A DNA stretch of 25,140 bases from UKL13-2 sp040379385 (GTDB lineage Bacteria > Pseudomonadota > Gammaproteobacteria > Burkholderiales > Usitatibacteraceae): assembly GCA_040379385.1 (NCBI GenBank), contig JBEILF010000021.1, forward strand, positions 1 to 25,140. Reading direction: 5' to 3'. The notes below the pieces were generated by a model that did not search any database, was not told the origin of the DNA, and saw only the letters and a list, made by a program, of their open reading frames with translations. A program made the position numbers and the translations under genes. Positions 8,283-17,051 of this stretch are shown here, in pieces. Numbering within the stretch: position 1 is the first letter of the stretch; each line of letters starts with the position of its first letter.

Positions 8283-9464
8283 TCAGGGAGTTTGAACGCT
8301 ATCGCCAACCTTAATGGGGCGCTTGGAAGACATCACCAAAGCATAGGAAACACGATCAAACACTCGGAACACAACGAGCAGGCCATTGCGTTCTGTCGGT
8401 AGTGCAACTTCTGGCGGCACACCACCTGTGCCGGCGCGCCAGGAATCCGGTAACAAGGGTGTTAATAGCCCCCCGTGTGACCCTTTGTCGGATGCCCGAA
8501 TGCTAACAACTTGCCCCCCTGTCTGAACAGCGAGCACGTGACCGACTTCCATCGATTCGCGCCTGCCAAGACTTAGCACAACAACAGAGTATTGCGCCGC
8601 CTCGGAAACGCCTCCCACCACGGAGATCACAGTACCCGTAACCTTCTTCTCGGGCGCGCGCGGGCTGTATTGCGGAAGTGTCGCATTTCCGGCTGGCATC
8701 AAGCGGTCACCACGATTGATTTCCTGATTGGACTTAACAATTTCGAGTGTGCTTGGGGTGGTCATGCCTTCGCCAAAACGATTCACCTTTGCTTCACCCA
8801 GAAACTGCGCTTCATAACCCAGCACTTCTCTGGTTGCTGGGTTAAAAAGGGGCTTGCCTGGACGGTAAATCTGCCATTTTGTGCCTTGCTCGGGCTTAAG
8901 GCCCAAAGCATAAACGAGGTTACCCGCCCCTACAACGACTCGGCTGTCTTCCGAGGCGATAATCTGCGGGGCGCTCCTCAAGGCTCCCTCTTCCGCGACT
9001 AGCGGCGCGGTCAAAAATGGGCCAATGACTCGTGAAGGAATCGATGGAATCGCTTGGTCGATGGCTTCGGCGCGAATGCGGGGTGAGAGCTTTGAAGTAA
9101 CACTGGGCGCAACGGGAGTGATCGACAGCATGGGTTTGCCATCGGCTTGAAAGGATAATTTGACGATGTCACCCGGGTAAATCAAGTGTGGACTATTGAT
9201 CTGGTCACGATTCATATTCCAGATTTCAGGCCAGCGCCAAGGCTCTTTCAAGAACTTTCCGGAAACATCCCAAAATGTGTCGCCCTTGACTACCGTGTAC
9301 ATGGTTGGCGCATCTTTTGTCAGAAGCAGCGGATTGTCTTTATCAGCATGGCTTTTGTCAGCTGGTGCGGCGGGGTTTGCAGCATCCTGCGCTGGCGCGG
9401 TATCAATCTTTCCCGCCGAAATGACAGCAAGGCTGATGAGAAGGATGCCCGGAATTTTTTTCAT
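8283..9464 (-). CDS. Secreted LysM-domain protein
   Basis: This is probably a periplasmic or envelope protein that binds peptidoglycan through one LysM domain. From the ATG at 9464 the 393-residue product starts with a signal peptide (MKKIPGILLISLAVISAG, likely cleaved near residue 26 after APA). An Ala/Asp-rich linker follows, then the LysM domain at about 56-104 (YTVVKGDTFWDVSGKF to LIYPGDIVKL). The remaining ~290 residues are a conserved-looking C-terminal region with no motif I can name. The frame extends 39 codons further upstream, but only the start at 9464 gives a clean signal peptide. It is transcribed away from def, with dprA downstream, a layout common in betaproteobacteria. The exact function of this family is not established. 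Confidence 0.88.
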   Translation of the reverse strand: MKKIPGILLISLAVISAGKIDTAPAQDAANPAAPADKSHADKDNPLLLTKDAPTMYTVVKGDTFWDVSGKFLKEPWRWPEIWNMNRDQINSPHLIYPGDIVKLSFQADGKPMLSITPVAPSVTSKLSPRIRAEAIDQAIPSIPSRVIGPFLTAPLVAEEGALRSAPQIIASEDSRVVVGAGNLVYALGLKPEQGTKWQIYRPGKPLFNPATREVLGYEAQFLGEAKVNRFGEGMTTPSTLEIVKSNQEINRGDRLMPAGNATLPQYSPRAPEKKVTGTVISVVGGVSEAAQYSVVVLSLGRRESMEVGHVLAVQTGGQVVSIRASDKGSHGGLLTPLLPDSWRAGTGGVPPEVALPTERNGLLVVFRVFDRVSYALVMSSKRPIKVGDSVQTP

Positions 9465-9746
9465 TGCTGTGGTGTACCTCACGCAACCGGTCGATGACGC
9501 CGAACGTATACGATGGAGCGGAACCGCGTATTTTGTCTCTTTCACTGCCCCAGCCAGCAACAATGCGCTTTTTGCACACAAAACGACCTAATCAGGCCCC
9601 CACGGGGTCACAGGGGCAATTCCCCTTGCTCGTTCCAATTTGCCTAATTTGGTGATTTCTAATACACTGAGCAATTAGTATGCATGAACAAACTTAAGAA
9701 TTCACTTTAAGATTCTGCACTCAATTTATTCAATTCGCAAGCAATT
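9465..9746. other. Divergent promoter region between the LysM gene and def
   Basis: This 282-base non-coding stretch separates two divergent genes and should hold promoters for both. The def-proximal half is AT-rich. The centre has a small GGGG-caatt-CCCC inverted repeat at about 9613-9625. Only the def-directed promoter listed separately could be assigned with any support. Confidence 0.6.
9640..9668 (+). promoter_or_regulatory. Possible sigma-70 promoter for def
   Basis: TTGCCT (9640-9645) and TACACT (9663-9668) are separated by 17 bases and each match the -35 and -10 consensus at four of six positions. A transcript would start near 9675, leaving a leader of about 70 bases before def. The assignment is by eye only. 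Confidence 0.35.
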
Positions 9747-10301
9747 ATGGCTATCTTGGACGTCCTGACCTATCCCGATCCACTGCTCCAGCGTATCGCT
9801 GAGCCGGTTAAGCTTATTGATAATAAAATCAAGAAGTTAGTTGACGACCTGGCCGAAACGATGTACGCCGCTCCGGGTATCGGCTTAGCGGCGACACAAG
9901 TCGGCGAATTGAAGCGCCTAATGGTCATTGACGTCACCGAAGAAAAGAACCAGCTCCGCGTTTTTATCAACCCAGAGATTATTCGCAAGGAAGGTACTGC
10001 GGTAAATGAAGAGGGTTGCCTCTCGGTGCCGGGCTTTTTTGACAAGGTTGAGCGCGCGGAAACCGTCATGGTGACAGCTCTGGACCGGGAAGGCCAACGT
10101 TTTACGATCAACGCGTCTGGCTTATTGGCGGTTTGTATCCAGCACGAAATCGACCATTTGGACGGTCACGTATTTGTGGAATATCTTTCCCCGCTGAAAT
10201 CCAACCGGATTAAGAACAAATTGATCAAGCGGCAGCGTGAACTTGATCGCGAGGCCGAGCTTTCATTGCCGCGTCGTCGAGTTTCGGCTGCACGCGCCTG
10301 A
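9747..10301 (+). CDS. def: Peptide deformylase
   Basis: Peptide deformylase removes the N-formyl group from nascent proteins at the ribosome, using a metal ion (usually Fe2+). The 184-residue product has all three family motifs: GIGLAATQ at 44-51, EGCLS at 89-93 with metal ligand Cys91, and HEIDH at 133-137 with ligands His133 and His137 and catalytic Glu134. The length is a little above the usual ~170 because of a basic C-terminal helix (KRQRELDREAEL and PRRR). The ATG at 9747 matches the family start; no strong ribosome binding site is visible before it. It is followed by an intrinsic terminator, so fmt 146 bases downstream probably has its own promoter or relies on read-through. Confidence 0.96.
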   Translation: MAILDVLTYPDPLLQRIAEPVKLIDNKIKKLVDDLAETMYAAPGIGLAATQVGELKRLMVIDVTEEKNQLRVFINPEIIRKEGTAVNEEGCLSVPGFFDKVERAETVMVTALDREGQRFTINASGLLAVCIQHEIDHLDGHVFVEYLSPLKSNRIKNKLIKRQRELDREAELSLPRRRVSAARA

Positions 10302-10322
10302 TAGCCTTTGCGCACCATGCAC

Positions 10323-10354
10323 AACGCCGACCCTAGGTCGGCGTTTTTGTTTTT
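10323..10354 (+). terminator. Intrinsic terminator after def
   Basis: CGCCGACC (10325-10332), loop CTA and GGTCGGCG (10336-10343) form a perfect 8-bp GC-rich stem, extended by two A-T pairs, followed by TTTTTGTTTTT. This is a clear Rho-independent terminator on the plus strand, 21 bases after the def stop. Confidence 0.9.
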
Positions 10355-10447
10355 CCCGAACGCGGCCTTCGGCGGTAAGCTCGCAACACCCACCGTCGTC
10401 GGCAGTGATCATAATCGCGTTTCTGCTGCTACGAGTCCAGATCTTTA

Positions 10448-11371
10448 ATGAAAATTATCTTTGCTGGCACACCTGAATTTGCTGCCACAGCCTTCGCTGC
10501 TATTTGTTCGGCGGGGCACCAGGTAGCGCTAGTCCTTAGCCAACCTGATCGCCCGGCAGGTCGCGGCCTGAAGCTGAACGCCTCGCCGGTCGCGAAACTT
10601 GCAGCAGCTAACCAAATTCGTGTGGAAAAGCTCAGCTCGTTGAAAACGAACGAAGCCGTCGAGTTAGTCAGACAGGTCCATGCTGACATCATGGTCGTGG
10701 CTGCCTATGGTCTGCTGCTTCCCCAGTCAATACTAGAGATCCCGCGATATGGCTGCATCAACATCCATGGTTCGTTGCTTCCGCGCTGGCGCGGTGCCGC
10801 ACCTGTGCAGCGTGCCATTGAAGCGGGTGACACAATAACCGGCATCGATATTATGCAGATGGAGACCGGACTGGATACCGGTCCGATCCTTCTCGAACAT
10901 ACCATCGCCATCACACCGGACGAAACGAGTGGTACTCTCTCCGCCAAACTAGGCAAGCTCGGAGCCCGAAGTATCGTGGAAGCCCTTCAACGCATCTCTG
11001 AGTTACGGCCCGTGCCGCAGTCAGATGTTGGTGCGACATATGCAAAGAAGATTGAGAAGGCAGAAGCCCACATAGACTGGCATCAACCGGCGACGACGAT
11101 CGAGCGCCGCATCCGTGCCTTTGATCCCTTTCCAGGGTGTGAAACATCACTTGGCGAAGAGCGGATAAAGATCTGGCGAGCGGCCATTTGTGAAAAGCCG
11201 GCAAACGTTCCGCCCGGTGTTTTGTTCGAGATTGCTCACGACAGTTTTGCGATAACGTGCGGGCAACAAGGATTACGCATCCTTACCGTGCAACGACCAG
11301 GCGGACGCCGCATTGCGGCGGCTGAATTCATGCGATCTTGTTCGATTTCAACCGGGCAGAAATGCAAATGA
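10448..11371 (+). CDS. fmt: Methionyl-tRNA formyltransferase
   Basis: Fmt transfers a formyl group from 10-formyltetrahydrofolate to Met-tRNA(fMet) in the cytoplasm, making the initiator tRNA. The 307-residue product (E. coli Fmt is 315) begins MKIIFAGTPEFA, the usual start. It carries the catalytic Asn105 and His107 in INIHGSLLPRWRGAAP and Asp143 in METGLDTG. The C-terminal tRNA-binding domain starts around YAKKIEKAEAHIDW near residue 198. Its stop overlaps the likely rsmB start by four bases (ATGA), so the two are translationally coupled. In several betaproteobacteria I recall htpX lying between these two genes; here nothing separates them. Confidence 0.96.
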   Translation: MKIIFAGTPEFAATAFAAICSAGHQVALVLSQPDRPAGRGLKLNASPVAKLAAANQIRVEKLSSLKTNEAVELVRQVHADIMVVAAYGLLLPQSILEIPRYGCINIHGSLLPRWRGAAPVQRAIEAGDTITGIDIMQMETGLDTGPILLEHTIAITPDETSGTLSAKLGKLGARSIVEALQRISELRPVPQSDVGATYAKKIEKAEAHIDWHQPATTIERRIRAFDPFPGCETSLGEERIKIWRAAICEKPANVPPGVLFEIAHDSFAITCGQQGLRILTVQRPGGRRIAAAEFMRSCSISTGQKCK

Positions 11372-12846
11372 CAACATCCAAGCAATATCGCCCCCCAGAC
11401 AGCAAGTCAAAGCATTCAAATGCGCCGGGCGCTGCGGCCCCGCGTCCATCGGCACCGACGGCTGCACCAACGATAGCGCAAACACGCGGTATGGTCGCGG
11501 TGCAGATAGCTACCGCCGAAGTTGTGGGACGTGTTCTCGGAGGCAAGAACCTTGATCGTGAACTAAGCGAGGCGCTGTCAAAAAAAACAACACTTTCGCC
11601 GAATGAACGACAGGCTATACATTCGATTAGTTTCGATTTGCTGCGCCACTATGGCTTGCTGAACGCGCAATTAGACGTGTTACTCACCCAGCCATTGACC
11701 GATAAACCAGTTCGATTCTTGCTGTTGGTGGCACTTGCCCAACTCCAGTTTTCCAAGGTCGCTGCGCACATGGTTGTCGATAACGCGGTCACTGCCTGTG
11801 TAGAGATGGGCTTTGCCCGGGCAAAGGGGCTGGCGAACGCGATCTTGCGAAATTTTTTGCGCGCCCCAGAAAAATTTGAACGCTCACGCTTCAAAGATGC
11901 GGTGGCAACGTTTGACCACCCGCGCTGGTGGATAAATCGTCTGCAAGTAGAGTACCCAAGCCTCTACCAAGAGATCATGAATACCGCACGGGCACGCCCA
12001 CCGATGCATCTTCGAGTCAATGTGCGGCACACCGATGTAACAGCCTATATTGCACTTCTCGCCGATTTGGGGATTTCTGCACACTCGTTAGGCGCGGAGG
12101 CAATCGCAATCGAGTCACCAGTACCCGTTTCTCAGCTACCCAAATTCAGCGAGGGATGGGTTTCGGTGCAAGATTTTGGTGCGCAGCAAGCAGCACATCT
12201 ACTCGGTGCCGAAGACGGCATGCGGGTGCTAGATGCGTGTGCCGCACCTGGTGGGAAGAGCGCCCACATTTTGGAACTCAAGAACGTACATCTGACCGCA
12301 TTGGACAGTGATAAGCTCCGGCTGAAACGAGTAACCGACAATCTTGGCCGACTCAAGCTGTCTGCAACTGTCAAACACGCCGATGCGGCGGTTGTCGATA
12401 CTTGGTGGGACAAACAACCATATGATCGCATTCTCCTCGATGTCCCCTGTAGCGGCTCGGGCGTCACACGCCGCCATCCGGACATCAAGTGGATACGGCG
12501 CGAGACCGATGTTAAGCGGTTCGCCATCGCTCAACACCGACTACTAGCTTCGATCTGGAACTGCCTGCGGGTTGGCGGCCGATTGCTATATGTGACTTGC
12601 TCGGTATTCCGCGAGGAAAATCAAGGCGTAATCGAACAGTTTCTGGTGGAGCAACCTACGGCACGTCGGCTATCGATTTCGGTCGCCTTAGCAAGTGGCG
12701 TTGGACATCGACTCGTCGGGCAATCCGCGCCAATCGATTCGATTGCTGATGGCGTTTTGCTGCCAGCTGACCAACATGACGGTTTTTACTTTGCGCTGCT
12801 CGAGAAGGTCGCAGCTAACGCGGATGCTATCCGGACTGCGGTCTGA
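11368..12846 (+). CDS. rsmB: 16S rRNA (cytosine-967-C5)-methyltransferase RsmB
   Basis: RsmB (Sun/Fmu) methylates C967 of 16S rRNA using S-adenosylmethionine. From the ATG at 11368 the product has 492 residues, longer than E. coli RsmB (429), largely because of a Pro/Ala/Ser-rich N-terminal extension of about 40 residues. A NusB-like RNA-binding domain follows (about 42-170), then the methyltransferase domain: SAM-binding DACAAPGGKS at 289-298, LLDVPCSGSG with Cys361, and VTCSVFREEN with the catalytic Cys411 of this two-cysteine family. Starts at 11338 and 11362 are also possible in frame. I chose 11368 because its ATGA overlaps the fmt stop, as in coupled genes. The next gene follows after 61 bases. 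Confidence 0.94.
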   Translation: MTTSKQYRPPDSKSKHSNAPGAAAPRPSAPTAAPTIAQTRGMVAVQIATAEVVGRVLGGKNLDRELSEALSKKTTLSPNERQAIHSISFDLLRHYGLLNAQLDVLLTQPLTDKPVRFLLLVALAQLQFSKVAAHMVVDNAVTACVEMGFARAKGLANAILRNFLRAPEKFERSRFKDAVATFDHPRWWINRLQVEYPSLYQEIMNTARARPPMHLRVNVRHTDVTAYIALLADLGISAHSLGAEAIAIESPVPVSQLPKFSEGWVSVQDFGAQQAAHLLGAEDGMRVLDACAAPGGKSAHILELKNVHLTALDSDKLRLKRVTDNLGRLKLSATVKHADAAVVDTWWDKQPYDRILLDVPCSGSGVTRRHPDIKWIRRETDVKRFAIAQHRLLASIWNCLRVGGRLLYVTCSVFREENQGVIEQFLVEQPTARRLSISVALASGVGHRLVGQSAPIDSIADGVLLPADQHDGFYFALLEKVAANADAIRTAV

Positions 12847-12907
12847 TTCCGCCGCATGCCAGTCCTGTTGGCTGCGAACCCCGATTGGTAAGTCGTGGGC
12901 AGGTTTC

Positions 12908-13477
12908 ATGTCGCTGCTGCACGCAGTTTTCTTTCTCGTCTGCTTAGCGTCGCCTACTGTCGCACGCGCGGACGGTGTAAAACTGACGTCGGTAAAGATG
13001 GAACTGACTGATGACGGTTATCAGCTCAACGCCGATTTTGATTTACAGTTGGCGTCCTCATTACTTGAAACCATTCGCAAGGGTGTTCCCTTGTATTTTA
13101 CTGTCGACTTCGAGATCAAACGCGGTCGATGGTACTGGTTGGATGACGTCGCAGCGCGAGCATCACGTGAACGTCGCGTCTCGTACGCGCCGCTTACAGA
13201 ACAATATCGCCTCAATACCGCAGGCATTTCACAGACTCTGGCGACAGCCGAAGACGTCCAGCGGGTATTGTCACGCATCCGCTCGTGGACAATCGCTGAT
13301 CGCGGCAAATTCAGGCCAGGCGAAAAGTATGAAGCCGCGATTCGTTTCCGACTGGATACCGCGCAGCTGCCGAAACCGTTTCAGCTCAACACATTCGGTT
13401 CGCGCCAATGGAATCTATCGAGCGACTGGCACCGCTGGACCGTGACCATTGGCAAAGACGGGGGCGTGTTGCCATGA
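12908..13477 (+). CDS. Secreted DUF4390 protein
   Basis: This is a 189-residue protein of the DUF4390 type, a family of unknown function usually encoded directly upstream of ntrY in betaproteobacteria. The ATG at 12908 is preceded by GGGCAGG about seven bases upstream and begins a clear signal peptide (MSLLHAVFFLVCLASPTVARA, cleaved before DGVKL). The mature part is predicted periplasmic and beta-rich. It includes the segment GVPLYFTVDFEIKRGRWYW and ends in a Trp-rich stretch. The frame is open 71 codons further upstream, but that part overlaps rsmB and would bury the signal peptide. The stop overlaps the ntrY start by ATGA, so it is coupled to the sensor kinase. A role as a periplasmic partner of NtrY is plausible but inferred. 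Confidence 0.85.
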   Translation: MSLLHAVFFLVCLASPTVARADGVKLTSVKMELTDDGYQLNADFDLQLASSLLETIRKGVPLYFTVDFEIKRGRWYWLDDVAARASRERRVSYAPLTEQYRLNTAGISQTLATAEDVQRVLSRIRSWTIADRGKFRPGEKYEAAIRFRLDTAQLPKPFQLNTFGSRQWNLSSDWHRWTVTIGKDGGVLP

Positions 13478-15714
13478 TCCGCGCCATCGTGTTTGGCTGT
13501 ATTGCCTTGGGTATCGCCGTCATCGCAACGATGTTTCGTGCATCTAGTAACAACGCGGTGTTCGAACAAAACTATGCGTTATTGTTTTGGCTGGGTTTAG
13601 CACTCACCGCAGGCCTGCTTGCCCTCATTGCAAGCCAAGTCTATTCCCTGGTAAAGAAACTTCGGTCGCAAGTCTTTGGCTCAAAATTAGGCCTTCGGTT
13701 AATGGCAGTGTTCGCCCTCATGGCGATCATTCCTGGCGGCTTGGTTTACTCGATTTCAGTTCAGTTTCTAAATCGCTCGATTGATTCTTGGTTTGACGTG
13801 CCGGTTGATCAGGCTTTCGAAAGTGCCCTCGACCTCGGTCGGGCGGCACTAGAGGCCAATGCGAATGACCTAGTACGTCGCTCGCGGGATGCGGCGCTCC
13901 GCGCCGTAGATGGCGCAACAGACGCTGCGGGAACCGTCAACCAAATCCGTACCCAGTACAACTTTGACGAGGTACTGGTCGCCGGCGAAGATGCTAGCAT
14001 CAAAGCATGGGTGGGCGCGGGCCAAGAAGCCCTTGGCAATCGCGTACGCCTGATGCCGGACAAGCCTTCTGCCGCTGAAGTGCGTGATGCAATCACCAAA
14101 GGACCACAGAAATTCACCGAGACATTGGGTGATCGTGCGATCTATTTCCGTGTCGTCATCCTGATTCCAGCAGCACCCTCCCTCGCGGGTGCGCAGGTGT
14201 TGCAGATCATGCAGTCGGCACCGAAAAAACTCGTTAACGACGCGCAGGGTGTTGAGTCTGGTGTGCGCGATTACCAGCGTCTACAGTTATTGCGTGACGG
14301 TCTCAAACGTGTTTTTGCACTCACGCTAACTCTGGCGATGGTGCTGACACTATTCTCGGCGATCGCTCTTTCCTTCCTACTCTCCGAGCGCCTCTCCGCG
14401 CCGCTGTCGGCGCTTGCAGAATCGACACGCGCGATTGCCAAGGGCGATTTCACCAAGCTCAACCCCGTCAAGAGCCGGGATGAATTTGGTGTACTTACGC
14501 AGTCGTTTAACACCATGACGAGGCAACTAAGCGAGGCGTCTAGGGTAGTTGCCCTTAAACAAGTCGAGCTTGAGGCCGCCAACGTCTACCTTGAATCCAT
14601 CCTTGGAAACTTAACTTCTGGCGTTGTGACGCTCGACGACAAACTAAATACAAAAACCATAAATCGTATTGCTCGTGAAATGCTGGGAATTTCTGCGGAG
14701 CTGACCGACGGCAAGCCCCTGCCAGAGTGGCCAGCCTCATACCCACAGCTGGCGGCAATGATCGGCGAGATTATCGAACTGCTTGCTACAGCTCGTGAAA
14801 CGCCACGCGAGCGCCCTTGGGAAAGGCATTTCACCATCGAGATCGCGGAGACGAGTCTGGCCTCTCCGACATCGACCCTTCAAATGAAAGCGACTGGGGC
14901 AATGGGTGCATCCGGAAAGCGGGCGCTTCTGGTACGCGGAACTAGGCTGCCAAGCGATATAGACGCTGGATATGTGTTGGTGTTCGACGATATCACCGGC
15001 CTGATCCAGGCGCAACGTGATGCGGCCTGGGGGGAAGTGGCTCGGCGGTTGGCCCATGAGATCAAGAATCCGCTGACCCCGATTCAACTCTCGGCAGAAC
15101 GCATGCAGTTGAAGCTTGCCGACAAGCTTCCTGAGGCCGAGCGCGATATTTTGAATCGCGCCACCCATACGATCGTCGCCCAAGTTGCAGCGCTCAAGGG
15201 CATGGTCGACGATTTCAGCCTCTACTCGAGGGCCTCGCGCATGAAGCCTGAGCGGCTCGATTTGAACGAACTGGTGCTGGATGTGTTGGCGCTGTATCAG
15301 TCGATGCCGGCCAAGTTGGTAGCGGACCTCTCACCAGCGCTACCGATGATATCGGCAGATCCGGCGCTGCTGCGTCAAGTGATTCATAACCTCATGCAGA
15401 ATGCGCAAGATGCGCTCACAAACGTCGAGAATGCCACGGTGACGGTGACGACCCGCCTAGTTGCCAATCCCGCAGAGGGTGGCCTCTCACTCTGCGTTGC
15501 AGATAACGGCAGCGGCATTCGCGCTGATGTGATGACTCGCATATTCGAGCCATATATAACCACCAAGCCTCGTGGTACAGGGCTCGGGCTACCAATTGTA
15601 AAGAAAATTATCGATGAACATCGTGGCACTATCCTAGCTGAGAACATTGCTCCGCATGGTGCCATGATCACTATCACCTTGCCCGTCGAAAATTTGGCAA
15701 GCGAAATCACCTAG
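13474..15714 (+). CDS. ntrY: NtrY-type sensor histidine kinase
   Basis: NtrY is the membrane sensor of the NtrY-NtrX two-component system, linked in other bacteria to nitrogen, redox or envelope control. From the ATG at 13474 the 746-residue product has three N-terminal hydrophobic segments (about 3-20, 34-54, 76-97), a periplasmic region (about 100-278), a fourth membrane helix (about 281-303), a HAMP linker (about 304-358), a PAS-like region (about 370-510), the HisKA phosphorylation site His528 in RRLAHEIKNPLTP, and an ATPase domain with N box NLMQNAQDAL (639-648), DNGSGI (677-682) and GTGLGLPIVKKI (701-712). All catalytic residues are present. A start at 13408 is possible, but 13474 overlaps the DUF4390 stop as ATGA and gives the better membrane topology. 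ntrX follows after 31 bases. Confidence 0.92.
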   Translation: MIRAIVFGCIALGIAVIATMFRASSNNAVFEQNYALLFWLGLALTAGLLALIASQVYSLVKKLRSQVFGSKLGLRLMAVFALMAIIPGGLVYSISVQFLNRSIDSWFDVPVDQAFESALDLGRAALEANANDLVRRSRDAALRAVDGATDAAGTVNQIRTQYNFDEVLVAGEDASIKAWVGAGQEALGNRVRLMPDKPSAAEVRDAITKGPQKFTETLGDRAIYFRVVILIPAAPSLAGAQVLQIMQSAPKKLVNDAQGVESGVRDYQRLQLLRDGLKRVFALTLTLAMVLTLFSAIALSFLLSERLSAPLSALAESTRAIAKGDFTKLNPVKSRDEFGVLTQSFNTMTRQLSEASRVVALKQVELEAANVYLESILGNLTSGVVTLDDKLNTKTINRIAREMLGISAELTDGKPLPEWPASYPQLAAMIGEIIELLATARETPRERPWERHFTIEIAETSLASPTSTLQMKATGAMGASGKRALLVRGTRLPSDIDAGYVLVFDDITGLIQAQRDAAWGEVARRLAHEIKNPLTPIQLSAERMQLKLADKLPEAERDILNRATHTIVAQVAALKGMVDDFSLYSRASRMKPERLDLNELVLDVLALYQSMPAKLVADLSPALPMISADPALLRQVIHNLMQNAQDALTNVENATVTVTTRLVANPAEGGLSLCVADNGSGIRADVMTRIFEPYITTKPRGTGLGLPIVKKIIDEHRGTILAENIAPHGAMITITLPVENLASEIT

Positions 15715-15745
15715 ACGCGCTAAACTGAGAATTAGGGAACCTACC

Positions 15746-17017
15746 ATGCCAGCTAACAATATCTTGGTTGTTGACGACGAAATTGGAATTCGGGAATTGT
15801 TGTCCGAAATTCTGAAGGACGAAGGTTACTCCGTTCGCGTCGCCGAAAATGCAGCCGCCGCGCGAGTAGCCCGCCGTGAGGCGAGGCCAGATCTTGTACT
15901 GCTCGATATCTGGATGCCGGATATGGATGGTATTTCGCTGCTCAAGGAGTGGGCACAATCCGGTCAGCTAACGATGCCGGTGGTAATGATGTCCGGCCAC
16001 GGTACGATTGAATCCGCCATCGAGGCCACACGCATCGGGGCATTTGATTTTCTTGAAAAACCAATTAGCCTGCCCAAACTTGTTGCCACAGTTGGCAAGG
16101 CGCTCGCTGGTGGACGTGTGCTTGCAAAACCCGGCTTGTCATTTGCACACCTAGGGCGCGCCAAGGTGATTAGCGAATTACGCCAACGCTTGGACCAAGT
16201 CAGCCGCCTTCGCATGCCGCTACTGCTCACAGGCGAGAGTGGGTGTGGCTTTGAGTTGATCGCACGGATGGTCCACCTGCGCAACACCCCTTGGTTTGCG
16301 CCGTCCGAGCATGCATGGCTTGCGCAGAATCCCTTCGCGCCGCTGGCCGAAGCGCGAGACGGAGTGCTGTTTGTTGAGAACATCGAACGTCTCACTAGGA
16401 ACGAACAACGCGGGCTATCACAGCTGATCACCAAGCTGGAAAAATTTAACGTTCGTTTAGTCGCGGCAACGTCACACCCTTTGATCCCGATGATTGAAGC
16501 CGGCGAGTTTGACTCTAATCTGCACGCCCAACTGTCGGGCATCGCACTTCGGATTCCATCGCTTCGAGAGCACGCTGAAGATATTCCCGACCTTGCCAAC
16601 ACCATGCTGCTGCAAATGGTTGAGTCAAATGAATCGCCAATGCGCTCATTCAGCGTCGGTGCATTAAACGCACTGCGCAACCTAGAGTGGCCAGGAAATT
16701 TGCCCGTATTACAAAATGCCGTGAAGACGCTTGCCCTCACCAGCCTTGCCACTGAAATCACGACCGATGATGTTGCTCGTGTTGCTGCGGAACTGGGGCT
16801 GAACGTCGCTGTGGGCGATATGCCGATGGGTGGGATCCCGTTTGACCTGCCGCTGCGGGAAGCACGCGAACGTTTTGAATTCCAGTACTTCCTGCACCAT
16901 ATTCGACACGAAGAAGGCAACATGTCACGCGTGGCCGACAAAGTCGGGCTGGAGCGAACACATCTCTATCGGAAGTTGAAACAGTTGGGAATTCGTCCGT
17001 CGGGCAAAACCGAATAA
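15746..17017 (+). CDS. ntrX: NtrX-type response regulator with degenerate AAA+ domain
   Basis: This is the partner of NtrY. Of 423 residues, 1-120 form a receiver domain with acidic pair Asp10/Asp11, phospho-acceptor Asp54 (LLDIWMPD) and Lys105. Residues 135-350 align with the sigma-54 activator AAA+ domain but are damaged. Walker A reads GESGCGFE (163-170), with Phe in place of the essential Lys. Walker B reads VLFVEN instead of the usual LFLDE. About 30 residues between them, including the GAFTGA sigma-54 contact loop, are missing. The C-terminus has an intact Fis-type helix-turn-helix (about 372-413; GLERTHLYRKLKQLG). A GGGA sequence lies about eight bases before the ATG. It should bind DNA when phosphorylated, but ATP-driven sigma-54 activation looks impossible, so it probably acts as a repressor or a sigma-70 regulator. 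Confidence 0.9.
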   Translation: MPANNILVVDDEIGIRELLSEILKDEGYSVRVAENAAAARVARREARPDLVLLDIWMPDMDGISLLKEWAQSGQLTMPVVMMSGHGTIESAIEATRIGAFDFLEKPISLPKLVATVGKALAGGRVLAKPGLSFAHLGRAKVISELRQRLDQVSRLRMPLLLTGESGCGFELIARMVHLRNTPWFAPSEHAWLAQNPFAPLAEARDGVLFVENIERLTRNEQRGLSQLITKLEKFNVRLVAATSHPLIPMIEAGEFDSNLHAQLSGIALRIPSLREHAEDIPDLANTMLLQMVESNESPMRSFSVGALNALRNLEWPGNLPVLQNAVKTLALTSLATEITTDDVARVAAELGLNVAVGDMPMGGIPFDLPLREARERFEFQYFLHHIRHEEGNMSRVADKVGLERTHLYRKLKQLGIRPSGKTE

Positions 17018-17051
17018 CGCCGCGATGTTGCGATTTCAGCCAGTATGCTGA

